DNA of 64,000 nt from Affinibrenneria salicis (GTDB taxonomy: Bacteria > Pseudomonadota > Gammaproteobacteria > Enterobacterales > Enterobacteriaceae). The translations under genes and the position numbers were made by a program. Positions 39,054 to 50,300 of this stretch are shown in pieces. Each line of letters starts with the position of its first letter. Position 1 is the stretch's first letter. Location: positions 140,008-204,007 of the forward strand of contig NZ_VYKJ01000013.1 in the NCBI RefSeq assembly GCF_008710095.1. Direction: 5' to 3'. A model generated the notes under the pieces. It did not search any database. It was given only the letters and a program-made list of their open reading frames with translations, and was not told where the DNA came from.

Positions 39054-39757
39054 AGTTCTCCCGGCGCGGCCAGGCGGCACAGCTCATGCCAGCGGGTGGC
39101 CAGACTGGCGTCGAGATCGCCGTCCTCGGCGCTGATCTTGCAGCCGCCCGGATGGAGCTGGTTATCCGCCAGCAGGCGCCAGCCGTGCAGGCTCAGCGTC
39201 GGTCCAAGCACTTGCTCGACGCGTTCGAGGTCGCCGGGATTGACCCGCAGCTGCGGCTTGCCGTTAAACAACGGTTCCTGCTGCATCAACTGCTGGATCT
39301 GCGTCAGCAGGGCGCTGCCGTCGCATACCGGCGGCTGCCCCAAAATCTGTCTGGCTGCGGTCAGCGCCAGCTGCATCAGCCGGGCGGGGATCACGCTGTC
39401 CAGCGCATCCAGCGTATGCTGAAATTCGCCGACCATCTGCTGCAACTGTTCGGTCAACGGCTGCTGCTGCTGTTGCGCATCCTGCAGCCCCTGTTCGCGA
39501 CCGGCGGCCAGACCGGCCTGATAACCGGCGTCATAGCCTTGCTGTTGCCCCTGATTAAACCCTTCCTGCTGGGCCTGCAGCTGAATTTGATCGCGCATCG
39601 TCTGCAGTTCGTCGACCGGCTGCGGCATCGCATCATCAACGTCATACGCCGTTTTCAGTGCATCCGCGGCGGGTTCGGGCGCCGGCGGGGCGATGGGCGC
39701 GGCGAAATCATTCGGCGTCCAGCGCCGCCACGGCTGATCTTTCAGCTCATCAGACAT
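39050..39757 (-). CDS. fliH: Flagellar export ATPase regulator FliH
   Basis: FliH holds and restrains FliI and links it to the C ring via FliN. From the ATG at 39757 (GAGGATACCT before it) the protein starts [19 protein letters not shown]; the two Trp residues are the docking site for FliN and FlhA. A Gln/Gly-rich helical region with GxxxG-type repeats follows (about 70-100). The C-terminal FliI-binding domain ends with [19 protein letters not shown]. It overlaps fliG by eight bases. Confidence 0.96.
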   Translation of the reverse strand: MSDELKDQPWRRWTPNDFAAPIAPPAPEPAADALKTAYDVDDAMPQPVDELQTMRDQIQLQAQQEGFNQGQQQGYDAGYQAGLAAGREQGLQDAQQQQQPLTEQLQQMVGEFQHTLDALDSVIPARLMQLALTAARQILGQPPVCDGSALLTQIQQLMQQEPLFNGKPQLRVNPGDLERVEQVLGPTLSLHGWRLLADNQLHPGGCKISAEDGDLDASLATRWHELCRLAAPGEL

Positions 39758-40742
39758 AGGTATCCTCGCCGCCGCCAATAATTATCTCGCCGCTGTCGGC
39801 CAGACGACGCACAATAAGCAGGATGGCTTTCTGCTCGGCTTCCACCTGCGACATGCGGACCGGGCCGCGGTTGGCCAGATCGTCGCGCAGGATTTCCGCC
39901 GCGCGCTGCGACATATTGCGCAGGAATTTTTCGCGTAGCGGCTGCTCGGAGCCCTTCAGCGCCAGCAGCAGCGATTCGGATTCCACTTCCTGCAGCAAAC
40001 GCTGGATGCTGCGATCGTCCACCTCGACCAGATTTTCGAACAGGAACATTTCGTCGATGATTTTCTGCGCCAGTTCGCCGTCGAATTCGCGCACCGCATC
40101 GATAACCGCCTCTTCCTGCTGGGTCTTCATCAGGTTGATAATCTCGGCGGCGGTGCGAATACCGCCCATTTTGCTGCGTTTGAGATTCTGTCCGTCCAGC
40201 AAACCGTTCAGCACTTCGGTCAGTTCGGCCAGCGCCGCCGGCTGTACGCCGCCAAAGGTGGCGATACGCAGCATCACGTCGTTGCGCAACCGTTCATCGA
40301 ACAGCGCCAGAATATCGGCGGCCTGCGCGCGCTTCAGATGCACCAGAATGGTGGCGATAATCTGCGGATGCTCGTCTTTGATCAGATCGGCCGCACTCTG
40401 CGGTTCCATAAAGTTGAGCGTTTCCATCCCGGAGGTGGTTTCTTTGGTATCCAGAATATCTTCCAGCAGGCTGGAGGCGCGTTCCTCGCCCAGCGCCTTC
40501 ACCAGCACGGAGCGCAGATAATCGCCGGCGTTGACGCTCAGCGCCGCATACTGCTCGGCGTCGGCCTCAAACTCTTTCAGCACTTCGCTCAGCTGCTGAT
40601 TCGACACCTGACGCATGCTGGCCATCGCGGCGCTGAGATGCTGTACTTCCCGCGTCGAGAGGTGTGTGAACACCTCGGCCGCCCGGTCTTCACCAATGGT
40701 CATCAGTAAGATGGCGCTTTTTTCTGTTCCGGTCATACTCAT
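39750..40742 (-). CDS. fliG: Flagellar rotor protein FliG
   Basis: FliG is the rotor ring on which MotA pushes. The 330-residue product has the N-terminal FliF-binding domain, the middle domain with the [15 protein letters not shown] block and EPQSAADL, and the C-terminal torque helix. The charged residues are conserved ([27 protein letters not shown]). It starts at an ATGA overlap with fliF and ends …GGGEDTYV, as in E. coli. Confidence 0.98.
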   Translation of the reverse strand: MSMTGTEKSAILLMTIGEDRAAEVFTHLSTREVQHLSAAMASMRQVSNQQLSEVLKEFEADAEQYAALSVNAGDYLRSVLVKALGEERASSLLEDILDTKETTSGMETLNFMEPQSAADLIKDEHPQIIATILVHLKRAQAADILALFDERLRNDVMLRIATFGGVQPAALAELTEVLNGLLDGQNLKRSKMGGIRTAAEIINLMKTQQEEAVIDAVREFDGELAQKIIDEMFLFENLVEVDDRSIQRLLQEVESESLLLALKGSEQPLREKFLRNMSQRAAEILRDDLANRGPVRMSQVEAEQKAILLIVRRLADSGEIIIGGGEDTYV

Positions 40743-42436
40743 AGTTCATTACCCATCCATTGACGGATGACCAGCGCGACCACGCGTGGGTCATTTTCGG
40801 CCAGGTCGCGGATACGCTGACTCTGCAATTCGGCGCTGATGCGCTGCTGCGATTTCTTCTGTTGTTCCTGCTCGTCTCTGCTCAGCTTAACGACCACATC
40901 GTCATCGTTAGCGCCCGCCGCCGCCGGCGCAGCTGCATTCGCCTGTTCGGTTTTCTTCTGCAACTGCGGACGGACCAGTTTGCGCCACAGTATCCAGGCG
41001 ACGATCAGAACCAGCAGCCAGCGTCCGGCGTTAAGCAGCAGATCGAAGAAGGATTGCTGTTGCCAGAACGGAAGTTCGCTGCCGCCTTCGGTCGTCTGGG
41101 TGAACGGGGTGTTGACCACGTTAATCGAGTCGCCGCGTTCGTTGCTGAACCCCATCGCTTCGCGCGTCAGGTTTTCGATTTGCTTCAGTTGCGCTTCGGT
41201 CAGCGCCGCCGGTTTACCGTCTTCGCCGCCGGGCAGATAGTTGACCACCACGGCGACCGACAGGCGCTGTACTGAACCGGCGCTCTGTTTGGTATGCCGA
41301 ATAGTGCGATCCACTTCATAGTTGGTGGTTTCATCCCGACGGTTGCTGCTGGGCAGCGTACTGGCGTTCGCGGTTTGCGCCGTGGCGCCATTGTTCTGGC
41401 CCGCCTGATTGCCGGCATTGTTCGCATTGGCCGCCGGTGCGGTAATCGGCGCGGTCGGCGCCGGCGAAGGCTGGTTGGACAGGGCGCCCGGCACGCCGCC
41501 GACGTTGGGGCCGCCGTTCTGCGCGCTCTGGCTGATCTGCTGGGAGCGCACCGCCGCTTTCTCCGGCGTCTGATTCGGCTGGTACTGTTCGTCAGTCTGC
41601 TCGCGGCTGGCGAAATCCAGCTGGGCGGTAACCTGCGCGTGTACGTTGCCGTTGCCGACCATCGGCGCCAGAATCGCTTCAATCCTGCGCTGATAGCGAT
41701 TCTCGACCTCATTGGTGTATTTCAACTGAGTGGCGTTCAGATCGCGACCGGCGCCGTCGGACTGCGTCAACAGGCGGCCATTCTGATCCACCACCGTGAC
41801 GTTGTCGGGCGGCAGACCGGCTACGCTGCCGGAAACCATATAGACGATGGCGTTGATTTGTCCTTCGTCCAGCGCGCGGCCGGGCTGCAGGTTTAGCGTA
41901 ACGGAGGCGGACGGCGATTTTTGCTCGCGTACGAACAACGAGGGTTTTGGCATCGCCAGATGCACGCGGGCGTTTTGCACCGGTCCCAGCGTTTCAATGG
42001 TGCGCGATAACTCGCCTTCCAGCGCACGCTGATAGTTGACCTGTTCGCTGAACTGACTGATGCCGAACTTTTCCTGATCGAGCAGTTCAAATCCGACGGC
42101 GCCGCCTTTAGGCAGTCCCTGCTGCGCCAGACGCAAACGGGTTTCGTGCACCTTATCGGCCGGGATCAGCAACGCTCCGCCGCTGTCGGCAAAGCGGTAG
42201 GGGATATTCATCTGGGTCAGCTGCTGTACAATGGCGCCGCCATCGCGATCGTTCAGGTTGCTATACAGCACCCGATAATCCGGGCTTTTGGCCCACAGCG
42301 CCAGCGCGGTGATAATGGCAACGGCAGCAGCGGCCGCTATCAGTAAAGGTATTTTGGGGTTGGCACGTAAGCGGCTGAGCAGCGCGGTCAACCCATCACT
42401 ACCTTTTGAACGTGAGCTGCTTTTCACAGTGCTCAT
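40739..42436 (-). CDS. fliF: Flagellar MS-ring protein FliF
   Basis: FliF builds the MS ring, the base of the motor. The 565-residue protein has a first membrane helix (about 31-50), ring-building domains with [20 protein letters not shown], and a long Asn/Gln/Ala-rich loop (about 300-370). The second membrane helix (about 470-490) and a cytoplasmic FliG-binding tail ending IRQWMGNEL follow. It heads the fliFGHIJK unit and is divergent from fliE across 240 bp, which should contain FlhDC-dependent promoters for both. Confidence 0.97.
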   Translation of the reverse strand: MSTVKSSSRSKGSDGLTALLSRLRANPKIPLLIAAAAAVAIITALALWAKSPDYRVLYSNLNDRDGGAIVQQLTQMNIPYRFADSGGALLIPADKVHETRLRLAQQGLPKGGAVGFELLDQEKFGISQFSEQVNYQRALEGELSRTIETLGPVQNARVHLAMPKPSLFVREQKSPSASVTLNLQPGRALDEGQINAIVYMVSGSVAGLPPDNVTVVDQNGRLLTQSDGAGRDLNATQLKYTNEVENRYQRRIEAILAPMVGNGNVHAQVTAQLDFASREQTDEQYQPNQTPEKAAVRSQQISQSAQNGGPNVGGVPGALSNQPSPAPTAPITAPAANANNAGNQAGQNNGATAQTANASTLPSSNRRDETTNYEVDRTIRHTKQSAGSVQRLSVAVVVNYLPGGEDGKPAALTEAQLKQIENLTREAMGFSNERGDSINVVNTPFTQTTEGGSELPFWQQQSFFDLLLNAGRWLLVLIVAWILWRKLVRPQLQKKTEQANAAAPAAAGANDDDVVVKLSRDEQEQQKKSQQRISAELQSQRIRDLAENDPRVVALVIRQWMGNEL

Positions 42437-42676
42437 GCAATATTCCTGCTGGTAAACTTCTTGATAATTTTGAGTGACAACAAAACAGACTCCCTGATGA
42501 GCAATGACGTTACTCGCATCAACAATGGCTGCCTCCTGGAAGAAGGAATGTCATTATTTCCTCGCGGGTAAACATTTGATGGCTGAATTAGCTGTGTTTT
42601 TTATAGCTAATTAGCGCCTTAGAAGAAGTAATAATCTGGTATGGTTTCGTCATCATTAATTTATTGTGGTGGTGAG

Positions 42677-42994
42677 ATGTCAATTCAGGGTATCGAATCG
42701 GTGGTACAGCAATTGCAGGCGACGGCCATACAGGCGCAGAGCAGCGGCAACGCGTCGTCCGACGTCAGCAGCGGCGGATTTGCCGCCGAATTAAAATCGG
42801 CGCTGGATAAAATCAGCACGCAGCAGCAGGCGGCCCGGACTCAGGCGCAGGACTTTGAACTGGGTAAACCCGGCGTGGCGCTTAACGATGTTATGGTCGA
42901 TTTGCAAAAATCGTCGCTTTCTATGCAAATGGGTATTCAGGTCAGGAACAAACTGGTTTCCGCTTACCAGGAAGTGATGAATATGTCGGTGTAA
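42677..42994 (+). CDS. fliE: MS ring-rod junction protein FliE
   Basis: FliE joins the MS ring to the proximal rod. From the ATG at 42677 (GGTGGTGAG before it) the protein is 105 residues, beginning [17 protein letters not shown]. It has the conserved C-terminal half [20 protein letters not shown] and ends EVMNMSV. A longer frame starting 36 bases upstream has no support in the family. Confidence 0.97.
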   Translation: MSIQGIESVVQQLQATAIQAQSSGNASSDVSSGGFAAELKSALDKISTQQQAARTQAQDFELGKPGVALNDVMVDLQKSSLSMQMGIQVRNKLVSAYQEVMNMSV

Positions 42995-43065
42995 GTCGTC
43001 TGACTTCGCCGGCGTTCATCGCTTTATTGCCGTCTGATTATGTTATACGACGGCGCGCAACGCAC

Positions 43066-43092
43066 GGTTAACCTGATACAGTCTGGTTAACC
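43066..43092. repeat. Paired GGTTAACC palindromes between fliE and fliT
   Basis: Two copies of the 8-bp palindrome GGTTAACC (43066-43073 and 43085-43092) are 11 bp apart and can pair with each other as a hairpin. The T run needed for a standard terminator is missing, although fliE (plus) and fliT (minus) converge here and some terminator is expected. Confidence 0.6.
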
Positions 43093-43227
43093 TTATCCTT
43101 CCGCTTTATTCTCGTTACCTTGCACAACACCGCTAATGAGCCGCGCCATCTCCGTGCGCAGGCATTCTGTTCACCGGCCACGGCCTTATTATCGGCCATA
43201 ATTATCTCTCAGATTAAATGGCGGACG

Positions 43228-43602
43228 TTACCTGGTGATATCGCCCGGCAGCATGGATTCGTCATCGGCAAATTTATGGTAGGCCTGATTGACCGACTTT
43301 TGCTTTGACGACTGGCCGATCAATGTTTTTAATTCCTCCATCCGCGCCTGCAGCAATCGGCTGATTTCGCTCTCGTTGTGCAGAATTTGTTGCAGATAAC
43401 CGCTGATCTGCTGCTGTTCGGATAGCGTAATATTCTGGGGTTGTTGTTCTGTGATAGCAGGCAGTTGAGTAATGGCGCTAACGTACTGCTGTTCCAGCTC
43501 GATCAATTTCTCCCAGTCAGCCTGCTGCGCCAGATGAAGCATGGCGATGCTAAGGTTTAATATATTTCGATAGCCTCTCAGCATGGATTGACTGACGTGC
43601 AT
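43228..43602 (-). CDS. fliT: FliD chaperone and FlhDC antagonist FliT
   Basis: FliT is the export chaperone of FliD and also binds FlhC to damp flagellar gene expression. From the ATG at 43602 (AAGGAAACAGTA before it) the protein is 124 residues and helical. The best-conserved part is the C-terminal DNESEI-type block (HNESEISRLLQARMEELKTL) followed by IGQSSKQKSVNQAY, close to the E. coli sequence. An ATG 18 bases upstream is in frame but lacks a ribosome site. Confidence 0.93.
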   Translation of the reverse strand: MHVSQSMLRGYRNILNLSIAMLHLAQQADWEKLIELEQQYVSAITQLPAITEQQPQNITLSEQQQISGYLQQILHNESEISRLLQARMEELKTLIGQSSKQKSVNQAYHKFADDESMLPGDITR

Positions 43603-43711
43603 TACTGTTTCCTTGTGCATAACGCAAAAAAATTAAGGGAACGAACATAATAGTGATATCCGTTCCATTGTTTAACCATTAATTATTATCAGGACATCGG
43701 TTAGGGTGATG

Positions 43712-44122
43712 TTAGCCTGCCTCCGCCTGAGCCGGTGTATTTTCACCTATTTGTTTCCAGGCATCGGCGATGCCGCGCAGTAACTCGGTAATCTGACCGA
43801 GCGTCTCGCGATCGTTATATAAGTTAACGTGCAGCAGCTTTCTGACCATATATTCATACAGCTGGGCCAGGTTTTGGCTGACTTCGCCGCCTTTTTGCAT
43901 ATCAAGAGAGGCCTGCAGCCCGCTACTGATGATTTTGATCGCCTTCGTCAACGCATTGCCTTTGGCGACGGTATCACCCTGTTCGATAAAAATATCGGCG
44001 CGCACCAGCGCGCTCAGCGCGCCGTCGAATAACAGCGTGATCAACTGGTGCGGACTGGCGCTCATTACGCTGCTCTCCAGACCGACTTTGGCGTACGCCT
44101 GTGAACCGTACATCATCGACAT
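43712..44122 (-). CDS. fliS: Flagellin chaperone FliS
   Basis: FliS keeps flagellin unfolded for export. The 136-residue protein starts MSMMYGSQAYAKVGLESSVM. It carries the family signature ASPHQLITLLFDGALSAL and the LYEYMVRKLLHVNLYND segment. CGGAGATAATC precedes the ATG. It lies 14 bp after fliD in the fliDST operon. Confidence 0.97.
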   Translation of the reverse strand: MSMMYGSQAYAKVGLESSVMSASPHQLITLLFDGALSALVRADIFIEQGDTVAKGNALTKAIKIISSGLQASLDMQKGGEVSQNLAQLYEYMVRKLLHVNLYNDRETLGQITELLRGIADAWKQIGENTPAQAEAG

Positions 44123-44136
44123 GATTATCTCCGAAA

Positions 44137-45570
44137 TTAACTGCTGCTGGACGTCAACGCTTCAAACTGGTTAGTCAGATAGGTGCTCATGGTGCTCATT
44201 TCCGACATCAATACGTCCAGCTTAACAAACTGCGCTTTATAGCGGGCCATGGTGCTTTCAATACTGGTCTGGACCTTGGTGTACTGTTTGGTCAGGCTAC
44301 TGAGCATATCGGTGATATCTTCTTTCGCCTGGGCGATGGTGCCGGTTTTATCATTGGTGAAGGTATCTACTTTGGCGACCATCTGAGTCGCCAGACCGGT
44401 AGTTGTGCCATTGCCGACAAAAAAATCACTGACCGCGGACGCATCTTCTGTCAACGCATTGATCAGATCGGTATCGCTCACCGTCAGCGTGCCGTCGCTA
44501 TTCAGTTTAATACCCAGTTCATTGACCACTTTATAGGTATCGCTGCTTTGGGCGGTGCTTAACAGCGATTTAAGCTGATTTTTTACCCCGCGCAGCACCG
44601 AATCGCCGGACAGCACGCCGGTATCCTGCTCGGGATCGGACAGGGTGGTAAAGGCGCTCTGCAGCGTATTGTAGGCGGTCGCCCAGGCTTTAATCGCGCT
44701 GGTGGCGTCGGTAATGCTTTTGCTGACGGTCAACGTTTCCGCCGAGCTGGAGGTGGCGGTCAGCGTCAGCGTGACGCCTTCGGACGGTACGTCGGTCACC
44801 GTATTGCTGCTGCGCTCGATCGCCACGCCGTTAACGGTCAGCTCGGCATTCTGTGCAGCTACCGAGGTGGTGCGGCTGCTGCTGGTATCGCCAAGTATAC
44901 TTTCCAGCGCGCTGTCGTTGCTGCTGATGGCGACGGTATTGGCTGCGCCGGTCGAGTCGGAGGTAATAGTCAACTGATAGCTGCTGTCGCCGGACTGCAC
45001 AATGCTGGCGGTGACGCCCGCTTTCGACGCGTTAATCGCGCTGGCGATGCCGGACAGCGTAGTCTGATCGTCGGTCAGGCTAATGCTTACCGCGCTGCCG
45101 CTGCCGACCGTAATGCTTAGCGTGCGGTCGCTCAGGCCGCTGGTGCCCAACTGGCTGGTTTTGCTGTCCTGCGCGCCGGTAACCAGCGTTTCCGCCGTCG
45201 CCAGCTGGGTGACCTGTACGCTATAGCTGCCGGTCGCGGCCGAAGAGCTGACCTCGGTGCTGAATGCGGTATTGGTCGAGGTCTTTTTCGCGTTAAACAG
45301 ATCGCTGTCGGTTAACTTTTCCGTGGCGGTGGCGTAAGTTTCCAGCGCGGTTTCCAGCGCGTCATAGGCGTCCGATTTGTCCTGGTAAGCCGTCTGCTTA
45401 TTGGTGATCACCGTCAGCCGCTGTTCTTCCACGGTCTGCAGTGAGTCCAGTACCGATTGCAGATCCAGACCGGACCCCGTGCCGAGGCCGAGCGTTGAGG
45501 TCAGCGAGCCGCTCGATGACGTACTGGTTGAGGTTGTGGCCGCAGTGCTGGATGAAATGGTCGTTGCCAT
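44137..45570 (-). CDS. fliD: Filament cap protein FliD
   Basis: FliD caps the filament and folds incoming flagellin. The 477-residue protein has an N-terminal Ser/Thr-rich stretch, then LGTGSGLDLQSVLDSLQTVEEQRL and a beta-rich central part. The conserved C-terminal coiled coil follows (MLSSLTKQYTKVQTSIESTM and DVLMSEMSTMSTYLTNQFEAL). AGGAGTAAGG precedes the ATG. A perfect-spacing sigma-28 promoter lies 45 bp upstream. Confidence 0.97.
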   Translation of the reverse strand: MATTISSSTAATTSTSTSSSGSLTSTLGLGTGSGLDLQSVLDSLQTVEEQRLTVITNKQTAYQDKSDAYDALETALETYATATEKLTDSDLFNAKKTSTNTAFSTEVSSSAATGSYSVQVTQLATAETLVTGAQDSKTSQLGTSGLSDRTLSITVGSGSAVSISLTDDQTTLSGIASAINASKAGVTASIVQSGDSSYQLTITSDSTGAANTVAISSNDSALESILGDTSSSRTTSVAAQNAELTVNGVAIERSSNTVTDVPSEGVTLTLTATSSSAETLTVSKSITDATSAIKAWATAYNTLQSAFTTLSDPEQDTGVLSGDSVLRGVKNQLKSLLSTAQSSDTYKVVNELGIKLNSDGTLTVSDTDLINALTEDASAVSDFFVGNGTTTGLATQMVAKVDTFTNDKTGTIAQAKEDITDMLSSLTKQYTKVQTSIESTMARYKAQFVKLDVLMSEMSTMSTYLTNQFEALTSSSS

Positions 45571-45614
45571 AAAACCTTACTCCTGATGAGAGACATTTAA
45601 ATCCGGTTCTCTCG

Positions 45615-45641
45615 TTATCGGCAGTCTGGCGTGAAAATTTA
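45615..45641 (-). promoter_or_regulatory. Sigma-28 promoter of fliDST
   Basis: On the minus strand it reads TAAATTTT-N11-GCCGATAA, with a perfect -10 element, exact spacing and a near-consensus -35. It lies about 45 bp before fliD. Confidence 0.92.
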
Positions 45642-45927
45642 CCTGAAAGAAAAAAAATCATTGCCGCTAATAAGGAAAGTATGTGCGTCTTATTCAGCCA
45701 TTAACGGATAATGCGCCTCAATCTATCCTTCCCATCCTTCGCGTGCGGTTATCCGCGTCTGCGAAGCGCCTTTGATAAACCGATGCGCCAGGCGCTGTTA
45801 TCTTCATTATGCGCCGGCATCATTCTATCGCGATGTGTTCATTATGGCGTAAGACCGTGCGGGGCTATTCTTCTTCGCGCGGCAGGAGATAAGACAGCGC
45901 GGCGATAAAATTTTTTAAATTAAATGC
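45642..45927. other. fliD-fliC intergenic spacer
   Basis: Between the divergent sigma-28 promoters of fliD and fliC lies about 290 bp without a supportable gene. Confidence 0.6.
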
Positions 45928-45954
45928 TAAAGGTTGTCAGGGGAGCGCCGATAT
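45928..45954 (+). promoter_or_regulatory. Sigma-28 promoter of fliC
   Basis: TAAAGGTT-N11-GCCGATAT matches the FliA consensus with exact spacing. It lies about 90 bp before the flagellin start codon. Confidence 0.93.
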
Positions 45955-46044
45955 CAGTGGGGACGGTGGTTGACGCCGTAGGCAGTTAAGCCTGAACCCT
46001 TTATTGCTAAACATCCACTGGATGATTTAAAAGGAACACTAGAT

Positions 46045-47163
46045 ATGGCACAAGTAATCAATACCAACAGCATCTCGCTGGTTGCACAGAACAACCTGAA
46101 CAAATCTCAGTCTTCTCTGAGCACGGCGATCGAACGTCTGTCTTCCGGCCTGAAAATCAACAGCGCTTCCGACAACGCTGCCGGTCAGGCGATCTCCAAC
46201 CGTTTCACTTCCAGCATCAACGGCCTGACTCAGGCCTCCAGCAACGCCAGCGACGGCATCTCTCTGGCGCAGACCACTGAAGGCGCGCTGGACGAAATCA
46301 ACGATAACCTGCAGGCGATTCGTACCCTGACCGTACAGGCGCAGAACGGCACCAACAGCTCTTCTGACCTGCAGTCCATCCAGGACGAAATCACTCAGCG
46401 TCTGTCTGAAGTCGACCGTATCTCTCAGCAGACCGACTTCAACGGCGTAAAAGTACTGGACGGCAGCAAATCTTCCGTATCCATCCAGGTAGGTTCTAAC
46501 GATGGTCAGACCATCAAAATCGACCTGCAGGCGATCAACACTTCTACGCTGAACCTGTCTGGCTTTAACGTTGACGGCCCGAGCGGTACGACCAGCGCGG
46601 TTGTTGTCAGCAGCGCCACCGCTTCCGGCGACAAATATAACAGCGTTGAAATCACTGGCGTTACGCTGTCGGGTTCCGGCACTTCTTCTCTGGATGCTTC
46701 CGGTCTGGTGAAAGATACCAACGGCAACTACTTCATCAGCGGTACGCTGACTGGTGATGTTGACGGCGTTGGCGCTTCCGGCGACACCGCGTACTACAAA
46801 CTGACCGCTAACGATATGTCTATCGATAGCAGCGGCGGCCTGACTGTAAACGTTGATACGGCGAGCGATAACCTGACGACTGCCGCTACGTCCGATCCGC
46901 TGAATACGCTGGATAAAGCGCTGTCTCAGGTTGACGATATGCGTTCCAACCTCGGTGCGGTACAGAACCGTTTTGATTCTACCATCAATAACCTGACCAG
47001 CACCTCTACTAACCTGAGCGAAGCCCAGTCCCGTATTCAGGACGCCGACTACGCGACGGAAGTGTCCAACATGAGCAAGGCGCAGATCCTGCAGCAGGCT
47101 GGTACTTCCGTGCTGGCCCAGGCCAACCAGGTTCCGCAGACCGTTCTGTCTCTGCTGCAGTAA
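46045..47163 (+). CDS. fliC: Flagellin FliC
   Basis: FliC is the filament subunit. The 372-residue protein has the conserved N-terminal D0/D1 (MAQVINTNSISLVAQNNLNK, then RLSSGLKINSASDNAAGQAI) and C-terminal D1/D0 (DADYATEVSNMSKAQILQQA, ending LSLLQ). The variable centre (about 175-285) is short, Ser/Thr/Gly/Asp-rich and offers many hydroxyl residues for glycosylation. It is much shorter than E. coli K-12 flagellin (498, from memory), so one outer domain is largely missing. The codons are strongly biased, as in highly expressed genes. AAGGAACACTAGAT precedes the ATG, and a strong terminator follows. Confidence 0.98.
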   Translation: MAQVINTNSISLVAQNNLNKSQSSLSTAIERLSSGLKINSASDNAAGQAISNRFTSSINGLTQASSNASDGISLAQTTEGALDEINDNLQAIRTLTVQAQNGTNSSSDLQSIQDEITQRLSEVDRISQQTDFNGVKVLDGSKSSVSIQVGSNDGQTIKIDLQAINTSTLNLSGFNVDGPSGTTSAVVVSSATASGDKYNSVEITGVTLSGSGTSSLDASGLVKDTNGNYFISGTLTGDVDGVGASGDTAYYKLTANDMSIDSSGGLTVNVDTASDNLTTAATSDPLNTLDKALSQVDDMRSNLGAVQNRFDSTINNLTSTSTNLSEAQSRIQDADYATEVSNMSKAQILQQAGTSVLAQANQVPQTVLSLLQ

Positions 47164-47188
47164 TTCGTTACTGTACGGTTTATCCTGC

Positions 47189-47214
47189 AAACCCTGCTTC
47201 GGCAGGGTTTTTTT
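47189..47214 (+). terminator. Rho-independent terminator of fliC
   Basis: Stem AAACCCTGC/GCAGGGTTT closed by a stable TTCG loop and followed by T residues, 26 bp after the stop. Confidence 0.95.
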
Positions 47215-47352
47215 ATAGCCGGAATTAAAGACGGAAACCGGCTGAGCTTGTCGCATCATCCGGTATCTCACCCTTTAAAATAACCATTAATTTTCGCCGG
47301 ATGGCCGAATTGCGCCGTGACCCCGGTCATTCCACACCATAGAGGTTAACTC

Positions 47353-50300
47353 ATGACAGCCAGCCCGTTGGTCAGCATTATCATTCTGGCCGCAAACGCG
47401 CGCTATCTGGAACAGACGCTGAGCAGCGCCTGCCAGCAGGATATCGATAATCTGCAGATTATCGTCTGCGATAGCACCACTGATAATCTGGTCGAAAATA
47501 TTGTCGTTCGGCTAAACAACACGTCGCGCCATGATATTCATTATCAGCGAAATGCGGGGTCGGCCGATGGTGCTGATAGTTTGCAGCAGGCGTTACAGCG
47601 CGCGCAGGGGCAATATATTAAACTGCTGTCCGACTGCGATGTGTTGCGTGAAGATCATACCCGACGTCTGGTCGCCGCGATGCAAAGCGCGCCCGATATC
47701 GTACTGGCCAGCTCGCGCCGTCGCCGTATCGACGGCGAAGGGCAGGTGCTGAAAGATATTATGGCGACGGCCTGGCCGTTCGCCGGCGATCAGCTGATCG
47801 ATGGCCGCAGTCTGAACCATTTTCTGGCGCGTGCGGTGCTGAATTTTGTCGGCGAATTGAGCTGCGTGCTATTTCGCCGCGCCGATTTGCTGGCGCTGGC
47901 GCCGGCATGGTTCCGCATTGACGGCCGGGAGATCGCGTCGATCGCCGATCTGGTGCTCTATAGTCAGCTATTGCGGCAGGGCAACCTGATTATGCTGGCG
48001 GACGCGCTGACCGATAAACGGACGGGTGATGATCAGGCGAATACTTCATTTACCGCGCAGGCAGAGGAAGAGTACCGTCTGTACCAGACGCAACTGCGTA
48101 AATGGCAGGATAGCGACGCCCAGGCGGTCGAGGATGGTCATATTCAAATCGCCGATCCTGCTCAGCCAGATGTGTTAACTGCCTTTAATCTTCACCAGGC
48201 GCTGCTGCAGTCGCAGGAACGCGGTAAAGAGATTAAATCCACCGCCGAGTGGCTGGCGCAGCGCGTGCCGACGGCCAGCGAGTCGCGGATGATTACCGAT
48301 TACCTGGCGCAGCATGCCACCGGGCGCGAGCTCGCGCTGGTGATCATCGATAACGACGGCGATGAAGATAAGCTGCTGGCGACGCTGGACAGCATCACCG
48401 CCGCGCAGCACCCGGGCGTCAAACTGCTGCGCATTATCCTCACTTCAACCGATCTTGCCGTAGATCGCTATGACTGCGAAGACGTGCGCCGCCGCATGCA
48501 GCAGCCGCTGGCCGTCGCCGTCAATCAGATCGCCGGCGACTATGCGTTTGACTGGCTGATGTTGGTGCAGGCTGGCGAAACGTTTACCGCCGGCGGTTTG
48601 CTGATGACCAGCCTGGGGCTGGTTTCCGCTCAGGAGTGCGCCGCCGTTTATGGCGATCAACTGCTGCGCGGCGCGGATAATCAGCTCGGCGCTTCCTGTC
48701 GCCCGGATTTCAACCTCGATTACCTGCTCAGTCTGCCCGCCGTGATGACCCGGCACTGGCTGTTTAATCGTAATGTATTGCAGGAACTGGGCGGCTTTGA
48801 CGCAGAATTCGATGATGCGCCGGAGTTCGAGTTTATCGTCCGGCTGATTGAGGAGAAAGGCATCGGCGCGATCGGGCATTTGGCCGAATTCCTCATTATC
48901 ACCGACTCGCTCAGCCTGCGTTCGACCGCCGACGAGGCCAGGGTGCTGGCGCGTCACCTGCAGCGTCGCGGCTACGCGCAGGGGGAGGTGTTATCGCCGC
49001 TGCCCGGACACTATCGTTTGCGTTATGGTCATCAGCAGCAGCCGCTGGTATCGATTATTATTCCGACTAAAGACCAGTTGCCTGTGTTGATTGCCTGCGT
49101 AACCAGCCTGCTGGAGAAGACGCGCTACCGTAATTATGAGCTGCTGATTGTCGATAACAATAGCGAAACGCCGGAAGCGCAGGCCTGGCTGGCCGGCGTG
49201 GCGCAGGTCGATCCAGGCCGGATTCGCGTCCTGCGTTATCCGCATCCTTTCAACTATTCATCCATCAACAATATGGCGGCCGGCGAAGCGCGCGGCGATT
49301 ACCTGCTGTTGTTGAACAACGATACCGCGATTATTCAGGAAGACTGGCTGGATAATCTGCTCAACCACGCTCAACGGCCGGAGGTAGGAATTGTCGGCGC
49401 CAAGCTGGTCTACCCCGATCGACGTATCCAGCACGGCGGCGTGATTTTGGGGCTGCGCGGCCCGGCGGAGCATCCGTTTAACGGCGATCCGATGGACGCG
49501 TCGGGCTATATGCAGCGTTTGCAGGTCGACCAAAACTACAGTGTGGTCACGGCCGCCTGTCTGTTGATTCGCAAATCGGTTTATCAGCAGGTCGGAGGAC
49601 TGGATGAACAGGCGTTTAAGGTTTCTTATAACGATGTCGATCTCTGTCTGAAAGTGCGTGAAGCGGGCTACCTTACCGTCTGGACGCCGTATGCGGTGGT
49701 GATGCACGAAGGCAGCGTTAGCCAGAAAAAAGTGGATACCGCGGTGGCGGAAGCCAAACGCCAGCGCTTTATTCGCGAACAGGATGCGATGTATCAGAAA
49801 TGGTTGCCGGTGATCGCCCGCGATCCGGCTTATAACGCGAACCTGTCGCTGTGCGGACGCGGTTTTGAACTGGAGGTGGATGCCGAACTGAGCTGGCGGC
49901 CTCTGAGCTGGCGCCCGCTGCCGGTGGTGATGGCGCACTTCGCCGACCAGGCGGGCTGCGGACACTACCGGGTGATGAAGCCATTCAATGCGCTAAAAGA
50001 CGCCGGGTTGATCGATGGCAAATTATCTAATGTTTATCTTAGTCTGCCCGTGATGACGCGTTACGCGCCGGATGTATTGATCCTGCAGCGTCAGATCTCC
50101 ACTTATTTCCATGACTGGGTGGAGCGTCTCGGCCGTTTTTCGCAGGCATTCAAGGTGTACGAGCTGGATGACTATCTGCCCAACGTGCCGTTAAAAAGCG
50201 TGCATCGGGCCAATGTACCTAAAGACGTAGTGCGGCTGATGCGTAAAAGCCTCGGCTTTATGGATCGCTTTGTCGTTTCTACCGCGCCGCTGGCTGAAGC

